From positions 19,741,851 through 19,805,850 of the forward strand of contig NC_079877.1 of assembly GCF_029227915.1 (NCBI RefSeq): DNA of 64,000 nt. The letters run 5' to 3'. Made by a program: the position numbers and the translations under genes. Shown here piece after piece: positions 54,491 through 64,000 of this stretch (its first letter is position 1; each line of letters begins with the position of its first letter). Below the pieces are notes generated by a model. The model was not told the origin of the DNA, ran no database searches, and worked only from the letters and a program-made list of their open reading frames with translations. The stretch comes from Hydractinia symbiolongicarpus (taxonomy: Eukaryota; Cnidaria; Hydrozoa; Anthoathecata; Hydractiniidae).

Positions 54491-54731
54491 AAATATTGTC
54501 GCACCTTAACTAAAGCTTTAAATGATAACATGTGCTGATAACTTAGCGTACTGCTCATTCCACACTTTGAACATTTTAAAGGAATAAAGCGGGCAAAAAA
54601 GTAGTTTTTGAATCAAATGTTATAACTTCGTTTAAGACCGAATAAACTGTAAAATGGTAAGTTCAGCCGCGGCACAACCTTTGATTTTTCGTCGTGGTTA
54701 CTAATTGAAGTCATAACCAAATCAAGGGTAT

Positions 54732-54868
54732 TTCAAACCATCTGCGCTTTCGCGCGCAGATGGAACAATTATTATATCAAACGTTTTTCCTTGAACCTTG
54801 TGAACAGTATAGGCCCGTGACAATATTAGTGGGAGTTGCATTCGTTTCATAGTAGGTGAAGTGAGATT
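54732..54868 (-). pseudogene. Pif1/Helitron-type helicase C-terminal fragment
   Basis: Minus-strand frame with MKRMQLPLILSRAYTVHKVQ, then GKTFDIIIV. The Q-x-PL...A-x-TVHK-x-QG-x-T block is the last motif (VI) of Pif1-like helicases. It is too short to place further. A GC-rich hairpin (CCATCTGCGC, loop, GCGCAGATGG; 54737-54762) overlaps its end. Mirrored at 61051-61187. Confidence 0.65.
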
Positions 54869-54949
54869 ATCAGGGGCGGATCTAGGATTTTTTTCTGGTT
54901 AGGCAAAATTTGACAGATTTTTTGGCAAAGTAATATCAAGTGTTGTGGT

Positions 54950-56785
54950 GTTGTACAAGGTAAAGCAGGCGATTTGTGTTTTTATTATAAAAGGAGCTAA
55001 AATCTTTTCAAAAGTGAGGCTTTTAGTTATTAAAGATCCTTCCTAGATTAGAAACGAAAGTGTCTTTATAGCCCAATAAATTAAAGTAACCTCCGTAGTT
55101 TAACACTGGTATCCTCGCTAAAACATGCGGATGGAAAGCTCCGTTTGGTAAATTAGACTCGAAACAGGGTTAGCGTTGCCATAGTTCCTTTGAATGACAT
55201 ACCACACTGCTATCATCTAAGCATCTTTTTTACGTTTTACGCATTTAATACGAGTACAAGTAATCGCCAAGTTACAAATTTGGGGAGTTACTTTATTTCA
55301 AAATATGCAATAAGTCTAAAAGCTAATAATACAACAAAAAATTACATTACAAGACAATTTTATGAATAGATAGTCAACAGCAGTGCAACGTAAAATTATT
55401 GTTTGGAAAATTACAGCTTGTGTTAACAACCTGCAAATTCAAAAACAAAAGCAGCATGTGTAAGATAGCAACGCATAATAAACGACTACAAAAAGTATAT
55501 AGTAGTTACCCCTTTATGAAGTTAATATAGTTTAATATTAAGGTTACTGGTGTAGTTTTGCACCAATTTCTATTAAGCATTAATTTTATTGTTAAAAAAT
55601 TTCCACAAAAGTTAAGTAGTTTAATAAGCCAGAAAAGAGTTAGAAATCAGAAAAATAACATCAAAACATTTAACATGTCTGCATATTATTTACCCTCACA
55701 TGCCCCTGTCAACTATGTTTAAAAGTATTTTAATAATTTGAAATCTTTAAAAAAGTTTTAGTAACTAGGTCAATTCTGAAGATTCTCATATAAAAAGCAA
55801 CATATATACAAATTCTACTCACATGCATAAGTTAACATGACATTTTCATTGGTTTGCAGTCTGTAGCAGAACCTCCTTTAACATGCAATTCTTGTTTCGA
55901 TCTGTATCATTTTACGTGAAAATCGTTTCTATCAGTACAAGTTATATTGATATCATATTCATCCATTTGATATATAGATATATACCCATTGTTAACAGTT
56001 TTCCAATATTATAAGGATTCATAATGAATCTCCTGTGTTCTTTAATTGATGGTGATTTTCATTGTCAGAAGAATATTCATCATGGCTGACATCAATATAT
56101 CTATTCCTAAAACAAAATTATATATGTTGTATTGGTCAACAAAAAATAAGAAATATTATACAACAAACTTGGACTATTCTTAGATTAGGTATTGTTTCAT
56201 TCTTTTGTTTTTAGCAATTTTATCACAATTAAAAGCAGCATGGGAAAGTTAAGGATCTCCTTGTGTTCTTAAAAGTTTTTAAAATGAGCAGTGGGATGTT
56301 ATATATAAAATCTACTGTTTAAAAGTTCCAACGAAGTCAAAGTTCTTAGGGACACTCACAATCGAAAAGTATATGCTAAACATAAATTTGCATTGGGACG
56401 AGGTATAATCCTTTGACGTTCAAGTATATCACATACTGTAAACATCGATTTTTAGACAACAGAAAGTATTTTGAACTTGTTGTCGTCTACCTGCTTAAAA
56501 GGAGCACATATCCGAGTGCGTATGATTTCAGGGACTAACAACATTCGAATATTACCTATCTGTAAATCCCCAGGGAAAGGATCTACAGACCTATTTACAT
56601 TTAGCTTACACTTTTGCGTTTATGAAAGAGCTGTCCCTTAGCTATCTTACAAGAATTATTCCTTTTCCACACGGACACAAAGATACACAGTTGCATAAAC
56701 GGCTACACGAAGCCTGTGACCTTAAGACAATAACAAAAAACTAACAAATTTCCAACTAATACACATGCAGTTTAGCAATACTCTA
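54950..56785. other. Unassigned sequence in the left arm
   Basis: About 1.8 kb of AT-rich sequence without open frames or repeats that I recognise. Mirrored at 59134-60969. Confidence 0.5.
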
Positions 56786-56786
56786 T

Positions 56787-56815
56787 ATGGTAGTGGCTAG
56801 ATGCAGCGCGACTCA
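56787..56815 (+). repeat. Putative Mutator-like terminus
   Basis: GGTAGTGGCTAGATGCAGCG (56790-56809), followed by CGACTCAGAACC, begins about 250 bases beyond the end of the ULP1-PHD gene. The first 23 bases recur at 40958-40980, and GTGGCTA is shared with the ends of the Mutator-like element at 23888. Its mirror image lies at 59104-59132. Confidence 0.5.
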
Positions 56816-57038
56816 GAACCATCATATTTTTTTCAAATACACTTCATCTCGGAGGTCACCCTCCATCAAAGTTTTTGTGGAGAAGTTCGAGCGGATAGAT
56901 GAAACTTAAATTAAATCATCATTTTATCTTTTTTTTTTAAAAAAAAGTATGTAAAATGTAAATAAAAAAACAATATATAAAAAACGCTTAGTAAAATCAT
57001 AATGATAAGAAAGAGAAATACACTGTTTTAAATAAACA

Positions 57039-58312
57039 TTAACACTTTCCACACTTCCATTTAACAGCCTCGTCATCGTTTTTAAATACTTTTAAAGGAA
57101 TGGACACACACTTTCTGTGATACCATTCCTCGCATTTACTGCAAAAAGCCATGAACATGAGCTACGGCAAAAACTCCACAATCAATAGAGTTTTTTTGTT
57201 GATGGACAGGAGAAATGTTAACAGATAAGGTGCTTTCTGAAGTGAATGCGATATCGGCTATCTGCTTCCATACCGCTTCAGCAATTCTTCCAGCAAGTGA
57301 GTCGCAATAATATATCTAAGTTAAGAAGAATAAAGAAACGTCTGCAATCCTTCTGGGGAAGTGATTGTTTTTCATTCTATTTTTTTTTCATAATAGTTGA
57401 GAACGTTAGACCAAACAGAACAGTAGTAGCAAGTTGGTTCTAAGCATAAAATTTGCTCACCTCTTTATCATCCAAGGAAAACACAGCAGTCCAGTGATCT
57501 GCATGAAATAGTATCTGTGCAAAATTTTCTTTGTGATGACTGAACCATCCCTTTTCACCAGAATCGGTATCTTCGAACCCGTTCACTAAAGGGAACTGCA
57601 ACTTCAATATTTTCTGGCATAAATTGATTGCATCATCTCGCAGTCTATGACCATTTAAAATATCATTCTTGATTTCTTCTGACATTCTTGCTGACATCCT
57701 GCATCTTTCTCTTCGATTTCTGTTTGGCGGAACGAAATGCGTTTCTACAAGATCATGATCAGTAGAACCAGCGGTCACCTGTTCATCATGAACCGCTCTA
57801 TCTTGTAAATCACATACAACCGTTGTCTTTACACCGACAGTATTCTTATCTGTGATGAAAATCTTTGCCCTGTAAAGTTGACGCATCATCTTGGCCCTCT
57901 GACCAATTCTATGTGAGTATGGGAGTTTTTTGTTTATCGAAAATGACTTTTTAAACTTTTTCGGAGCAATTGATGGTCTGGAGATAGATGCACTGGCTCT
58001 CCTTTTCAAATTAGGCGAACTTTGTATTAAATTTGCCTTTTGTGCTGTTTGAAGAGTTGTTTTTGCGGAATTCAATAATGCTGTAATTTCAGTGGTGTAT
58101 GATCTCAACAGCTCCTCGTCCTTCACAAGATATGTTAAGTTGTAAAATTCTTTTAATTTTACTCTCAAACTTATTTGACTTTCTTTGAGACTGTTTCTGT
58201 ATGTGTGTATATTATGATTAGCTGTAATAATCACAGGGGTCTCAAATTTACTTACTTTACTACTATAATCATTCTCCTGCTGCGGTACGTCTGTATGTTC
58301 GGTACTGTCCAT
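57039..58312 (-). pseudogene. ULP1-type (C48) protease with PHD-like finger, probably element-borne
   Basis: The first exon (58312-57461, ATG at 58312) is in the loop and inner left arm. It has a helical, basic N-terminal part (RMRQL-type, SARMSEEIKNDIL) and then FAQILFHADHWTAVFSLDDK, where His of ADHW is the candidate catalytic His. GTGAGC at 57460 is the donor. Downstream, HQQKNSIDCGVFAVAHVHGF (57215-57155) carries the catalytic Cys in the DCG motif, then FCSKCEEWYHRKC and KWKCGKC, the second half of a PHD finger, ending at 57039. A frame change precedes the finger, by splicing or mutation. The catalytic Asp region is not clear. Confidence 0.6.
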
Positions 58313-58373
58313 TGGTGTTGGCGACTTGGTTGTTAGCGGCGAGTTTTCTGTTGGTGAAGAGTTGGTTGTTATT
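57546..58373. other. 828-base unique loop between the inverted arms
   Basis: The only part of 51919-64000 not mirrored. It holds the 5' 256 codons of the ULP1-PHD gene and 61 bases upstream of its ATG. Confidence 0.9.
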
Positions 58374-58880
58374 GTTCAGTCATCACAAAGAAAATTTTGC
58401 ACAGATACTATTTCATGCAGATCACTGGACTGCTGTGTTTTCCTTGGATGATAAAGAGGTGAGCAAATTTTATGCTTAGAACCAACTTGCTACTACTGTT
58501 CTGTTTGGTCTAACGTTCTCAACTATTATGAAAAAAAAATAGAATGAAAAACAATCACTTCCCCAGAAGGATTGCAGACGTTTCTTTATTCTTCTTAACT
58601 TAGATATATTATTGCGACTCACTTGCTGGAAGAATTGCTGAAGCGGTATGGAAGCAGATAGCCGATATCGCATTCACTTCAGAAAGCACCTTATCTGTTA
58701 ACATTTCTCCTGTCCATCAACAAAAAAACTCTATTGATTGTGGAGTTTTTGCCGTAGCTCATGTTCATGGCTTTTTGCAGTAAATGCGAGGAATGGTATC
58801 ACAGAAAGTGTGTGTCCATTCCTTTAAAAGTATTTAAAAACGATGACGAGGCTGTTAAATGGAAGTGTGGAAAGTGTTAA
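58374..58880 (+). pseudogene. Inverted 3' copy of the ULP1-PHD gene
   Basis: Mirror of 57039-57545. It begins in mid-exon at the arm border (HHKENFAQILFHADHW) and has no 5' exon or start codon, so it cannot be a complete gene. Contains the DCGVFAVAH motif and the PHD half. Confidence 0.7.
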
Positions 58881-61050
58881 TGTTTATTTAAAACAGTGTA
58901 TTTCTCTTTCTTATCATTATGATTTTACTAAGCGTTTTTTATATATTGTTTTTTTATTTACATTTTACATACTTTTTTTTAAAAAAAAAAGATAAAATGA
59001 TGATTTAATTTAAGTTTCATCTATCCGCTCGAACTTCTCCACAAAAACTTTGATGGAGGGTGACCTCCGAGATGAAGTGTATTTGAAAAAAATATGATGG
59101 TTCTGAGTCGCGCTGCATCTAGCCACTACCATATAGAGTATTGCTAAACTGCATGTGTATTAGTTGGAAATTTGTTAGTTTTTTGTTATTGTCTTAAGGT
59201 CACAGGCTTCGTGTAGCCGTTTATGCAACTGTGTATCTTTGTGTCCGTGTGGAAAAGGAATAATTCTTGTAAGATAGCTAAGGGACAGCTCTTTCATAAA
59301 CGCAAAAGTGTAAGCTAAATGTAAATAGGTCTGTAGATCCTTTCCCTGGGGATTTACAGATAGGTAATATTCGAATGTTGTTAGTCCCTGAAATCATACG
59401 CACTCGGATATGTGCTCCTTTTAAGCAGGTAGACGACAACAAGTTCAAAATACTTTCTGTTGTCTAAAAATCGATGTTTACAGTATGTGATATACTTGAA
59501 CGTCAAAGGATTATACCTCGTCCCAATGCAAATTTATGTTTAGCATATACTTTTCGATTGTGAGTGTCCCTAAGAACTTTGACTTCGTTGGAACTTTTAA
59601 ACAGTAGATTTTATATATAACATCCCACTGCTCATTTTAAAAACTTTTAAGAACACAAGGAGATCCTTAACTTTCCCATGCTGCTTTTAATTGTGATAAA
59701 ATTGCTAAAAACAAAAGAATGAAACAATACCTAATCTAAGAATAGTCCAAGTTTGTTGTATAATATTTCTTATTTTTTGTTGACCAATACAACATATATA
59801 ATTTTGTTTTAGGAATAGATATATTGATGTCAGCCATGATGAATATTCTTCTGACAATGAAAATCACCATCAATTAAAGAACACAGGAGATTCATTATGA
59901 ATCCTTATAATATTGGAAAACTGTTAACAATGGGTATATATCTATATATCAAATGGATGAATATGATATCAATATAACTTGTACTGATAGAAACGATTTT
60001 CACGTAAAATGATACAGATCGAAACAAGAATTGCATGTTAAAGGAGGTTCTGCTACAGACTGCAAACCAATGAAAATGTCATGTTAACTTATGCATGTGA
60101 GTAGAATTTGTATATATGTTGCTTTTTATATGAGAATCTTCAGAATTGACCTAGTTACTAAAACTTTTTTAAAGATTTCAAATTATTAAAATACTTTTAA
60201 ACATAGTTGACAGGGGCATGTGAGGGTAAATAATATGCAGACATGTTAAATGTTTTGATGTTATTTTTCTGATTTCTAACTCTTTTCTGGCTTATTAAAC
60301 TACTTAACTTTTGTGGAAATTTTTTAACAATAAAATTAATGCTTAATAGAAATTGGTGCAAAACTACACCAGTAACCTTAATATTAAACTATATTAACTT
60401 CATAAAGGGGTAACTACTATATACTTTTTGTAGTCGTTTATTATGCGTTGCTATCTTACACATGCTGCTTTTGTTTTTGAATTTGCAGGTTGTTAACACA
60501 AGCTGTAATTTTCCAAACAATAATTTTACGTTGCACTGCTGTTGACTATCTATTCATAAAATTGTCTTGTAATGTAATTTTTTGTTGTATTATTAGCTTT
60601 TAGACTTATTGCATATTTTGAAATAAAGTAACTCCCCAAATTTGTAACTTGGCGATTACTTGTACTCGTATTAAATGCGTAAAACGTAAAAAAGATGCTT
60701 AGATGATAGCAGTGTGGTATGTCATTCAAAGGAACTATGGCAACGCTAACCCTGTTTCGAGTCTAATTTACCAAACGGAGCTTTCCATCCGCATGTTTTA
60801 GCGAGGATACCAGTGTTAAACTACGGAGGTTACTTTAATTTATTGGGCTATAAAGACACTTTCGTTTCTAATCTAGGAAGGATCTTTAATAACTAAAAGC
60901 CTCACTTTTGAAAAGATTTTAGCTCCTTTTATAATAAAAACACAAATCGCCTGCTTTACCTTGTACAACACCACAACACTTGATATTACTTTGCCAAAAA
61001 ATCTGTCAAATTTTGCCTAACCAGAAAAAAATCCTAGATCCGCCCCTGAT

Positions 61051-61187
61051 AATCTCACTTCACCTACTATGAAACGAATGCAACTCCCACTAATATTGTC
61101 ACGGGCCTATACTGTTCACAAGGTTCAAGGAAAAACGTTTGATATAATAATTGTTCCATCTGCGCGCGAAAGCGCAGATGGTTTGAA
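61051..61187 (+). pseudogene. Mirror copy of the helicase fragment
   Basis: Inverted copy of 54732-54868. Confidence 0.65.
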
Positions 61188-61428
61188 ATACCCTTGATTT
61201 GGTTATGACTTCAATTAGTAACCACGACGAAAAATCAAAGGTTGTGCCGCGGCTGAACTTACCATTTTACAGTTTATTCGGTCTTAAACGAAGTTATAAC
61301 ATTTGATTCAAAAACTACTTTTTTGCCCGCTTTATTCCTTTAAAATGTTCAAAGTGTGGAATGAGCAGTACGCTAAGTTATCAGCACATGTTATCATTTA
61401 AAGCTTTAGTTAAGGTGCGACAATATTT

Positions 61429-62194
61429 GTATATGGTTTTCGTCGCGTCGTAAATGCTTTTCGTCGTGTCATATTTTTCTTCATGGTGTGGTTTTTGTCA
61501 CATTGTATCTTTCTTTGTGGGGTGGTTTTACGTTTCGTCAAAACGTATTTGTGTTAGTCGCGGCGTTTTTCACTTTGCGGGGTATTTCACTTCGTAGTGA
61601 AACATTTTTATGCTTTTTTAACACAAAATTACTTAATTTATGTAGCGCTCACAAGAAATCCAAGTCACATGAATAAAGTGCGGTAAAATAAACAAAATTT
61701 TTAGTGCTAAAAATTATATTCTATTTTCAAGTTAGTATTACATTTGTGATTATAAAGAAATATCATGTATTGTGTAAGAGTTTTATGTAATAATTTATGT
61801 TTGTGTAGTTAGTTTACTTGATCTTTGATATTTTCATCAGAATCCATTTAAACTACAAAATAGATAATAGATTATGGCATGCTAATATGTATAGCTAGCT
61901 AAATCTATAGCTAAGAATGTATGGTTTATTAAAAAAAATGACAAAAATAACAGCTTCAAGAAATTAGTAATTCCGTGTTAAAAAAAGCATAACTATTTTG
62001 CCACAAAGTGAAATACCCCACGAAGTGACATACGGCACGACGAAACATGAGTTCACACGAACAAGAGTAATTCGCCACGACAAAAACCAATACGCTGCGA
62101 ACCCCACCACGAAGAAAGATACACGACGAGAACTATTACGAGTCAAAGAAAACCACACCACGAAGAAAAATACGACACGACGAAAAGTGTCTTA
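61429..62194. mobile_element. Mirror copy of the fold-back element
   Basis: Inverted copy of 53725-54490. Confidence 0.75.
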
Positions 62195-62948
62195 TCTTTC
62201 AGCCAATAAATTATCAGGATCGATGTTGTTTCAACCAATGAAAACAGACATGTGGGAATGTTCGGAATTTAAAATTCCGATCGCTCTACACGCGAAACGA
62301 TGTCCTTTAGTGATATGGTAAAGATCTACCATTTTTATTTTGGCACATTAAGACTAACAATAACAATATGGAAAAAATCGAAATTTTTCCTTGCTCATCG
62401 CATCACCGCCTTTATATGCGACAATAAATACCAGAAAATACGATCTCGTTCCCCCGGGACTTCCTTTCGTATTCAATAAATGCACTTTGAATAGAAAAAT
62501 TCAAAAATTTCTCATTCCCTCCACTACCGCTACATCTAGGACCTTAGACTGAAGATCCACTTCCCACATTACAAGTAGTGTACCTTTATACCGAGTTTTT
62601 TGATAGACTTAACATTTCACTTGAACTGTTCTGTTACTCTAATCGTAAAATACGCAACTAATAGTGATGTAAGTAAATCAGCCATCTCAACAGCTAGAAT
62701 TGTGTTCTTGTTATCTTTTTTGGCCTTATTAGAAATCCCTACCAAAACTGTTATCAGAACCCCTAAAGAACTACATAAGGGACTTTCTAAAAACGATTAT
62801 CTTCCTTGTTGAATGCTACGGGCATCTTCTTTATATGCTCGAAACGTAACGTACTTTTATTGCCTCTGAAAAGATCTATACCGGAAAAAGTTTTTTTTAA
62901 GCATATCATCAAAGAATAAACCTAAATTTGTGAATGCTTTTTAATAAA

Positions 62949-63986
62949 TTATATAATGCTGTTTATTTTTGTCCCAACAGATAATTGTGTCTTTGTTAGG
63001 CTGGCTAAGTACAGTACCATCAACAAATCCTAAAAAAAGAAAAAACATTTTACATGTAAGATGTAGTTTATGTAAGACCCGGAGTAGACTCAAACCGGTT
63101 TGAGCCACTTTGGTGCATGGTGTGTTTCTTAGGAATGTTTACATGCTTTTTTATCCCTTCAGGTAAAGTGAAGCTCACTTCTGAATGCATACAAGGTTTT
63201 CATGTAAACACCTGGAGTGAAATGCGGTTTTCAATTAGTGCGCACGATTGAAAGTGACAAAGACAATAGATTTGCTTAAATTTAAATTTAGATTAAATTC
63301 AAAACAAAGTGAACCATTATACATCACACGGCAGCGTGGGATTTCTCCTTGTGTACAAGGCTTATAATAAGCTGATGTTTTCTTCCTTTCCTCAACATTA
63401 ACCTACCCTTATAATTGTGTGCCACCATAAATGATACGGGATGAATTATACCTGCATATTGTTGTTCATCATTTTTTCGATTTGTTTCGAATCCATCTGC
63501 GGTACTTGACCAAGCATAGCCATCAATTTTTGTCCAACTTCATTATTGGCTGGTGTTGTATCGTTCTGCAATTGTAACAAGCATGTAACAATATTGACAT
63601 TTTTACAGTGTAATGAATTTTAAAACAAAACGCATTCTCAACAAACATTTTCCTGACTTTTTTTTCACTAAAATTCCAGACATTTTCATTTTTTAGCTAT
63701 TTTCGCCTAAAATTTCACTTATTGGAACGTTACCCTAAATGTTGTAAATATAATGACGAGCATATGGAATGACTAAAAATATTGTAAGAAAAATTTTGAT
63801 ATTTAATCCTGACAATATTGTAAGAATAAAAATAGTTCCAATTAAATATTTGAAACTAAAAATAATTCTTCACATTCCTGGTGCACACCCTATCATGCAC
63901 ATTTGACAAATTAGACGCTACTTACAATAACGTCTTTTACATACTGCAAAACATTCTTTAATCGATCCACTAAGTCGTTGGCTGAC
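62949..63986 (-). pseudogene. EIF3F: Inverted partial copy of eIF3F (exons 8, 7, 6)
   Basis: Exons mirror at 62949-63029, 63452-63565 and 63926-63986 with all splice sites kept and no change seen. Whether exons 1-5 follow lies outside the window. If the inverted repeat is a real duplication, this is a recent partial or complete second copy. If it is an assembly artefact, it does not exist. Confidence 0.8.
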
Positions 63987-64000
63987 CTACAATAGGAATT

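Larger units (their letters stand above)
51919..57545 (+). repeat. Left arm of a long inverted repeat
   Basis: Every base p checked here matches the complement of 115919-p in the right arm. This includes homopolymer lengths (for example the T10A8 run at 56929-56946 against T8A10 at 58973-58990). The left limit is set only by the window's right edge, so the arm may start earlier. It contains eIF3F exons 6-8, a fold-back element, a helicase fragment and the 3' part of a ULP1-PHD gene. Confidence 0.95.
58374..64000 (-). repeat. Right arm of the long inverted repeat (runs off the window)
   Basis: Reverse complement of 51919-57545, position by position. It contains inverted copies of the ULP1-PHD 3' part, the helicase fragment, the fold-back element and eIF3F exons 8 to 6. 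It continues beyond 64000. Confidence 0.95.

Noticed and set aside
54873-54900. hAT-like terminus CAGGGGCGGATCTAGG, with its mirror at about 61020-61046 looking like a 6 kb element
   Set aside because: The second end is only the palindrome's mirror image; no direct target duplication and no hAT transposase between them.
56787-59132. A 2.3 kb transposon bounded by GGTAGTGG ends
   Set aside because: The symmetry continues for kilobases outside these ends, so the right terminus is a mirror copy rather than an element end; no direct duplication.

Overview
This window reads as invertebrate animal DNA. The only recognisable housekeeping gene is a spliced eIF3F gene (46854-52970, eight exons), and almost everything else is mobile DNA. 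The set of mobile families (PolB virus-like elements, a P-like element, an integrase-type DDE element with a HECT gene, PIF/Harbinger with MADF, Mutator-like, pogo/Tigger, Helitron, Gypsy and a tRNA-derived SINE), together with the AT-rich introns, fits a cnidarian best. That is inference from the repeat content; eIF3F alone does not fix the taxon.

Layout. 1-2428: 5' half of a family-B DNA polymerase (minus strand, runs off the left edge) of a Polinton-like element. 2630-4106: a (ATCC)n array. 4526-4946: an A-rich minisatellite. 5059-8262: a five-gene fragment of a virus-like element. 8734-10215: a Tigger/pogo remnant holding a MITE. 10300-21060: a SWIM/YqaJ-type gene split by a 9 kb integrase-type element (11319-20269), whose own HECT gene is split by a P-like element (15222-19751). 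21062-23530: a GIY-YIG fragment and a Helitron helicase. About 23540-40312: a PIF/Harbinger element whose MADF gene is split by a Mutator-like element (23888-26198) and whose transposase is split by a MITE (28217-28645) and by a full-length 11.25 kb PolB virus-like element (28765-40017). 42541-45556: a Gypsy remnant between minisatellites. 45980-46617: a MITE. 46854-52970: eIF3F, with a pogo-like element and a SINE in intron 1. 51919-64000: a near-perfect inverted repeat with arms of at least 5.6 kb around an 828-base loop. It contains the 3' exons of eIF3F, a fold-back element, a helicase fragment and a ULP1-PHD gene, and it runs off the right edge.

Nesting. Four insertions can be undone on paper. 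In each case, removing the element and one target-site copy rejoins an open reading frame: the integrase-type element in SWIM/YqaJ (GTTTGG), the P-like element in HECT (TTTTTAA), the Mutator-like element in MADF (ATTTAAATA) and the virus-like element in the Harbinger transposase (ACGTA). This sets exact boundaries and an order of insertion.

Most notable item. The element at 28765-40017 has 125-bp terminal inverted repeats starting AGTAGTAG and encodes a PolB, a probable double-jelly-roll capsid protein, an HNH endonuclease, a Rho_N/SAP-like protein and several conserved genes of unknown function, three with membrane segments. I see no retroviral-type integrase, packaging ATPase or protease. 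The 5059-8262 fragment carries the same block of genes in the same relative order and orientation. All copies are broken, mostly by in-frame stop codons.
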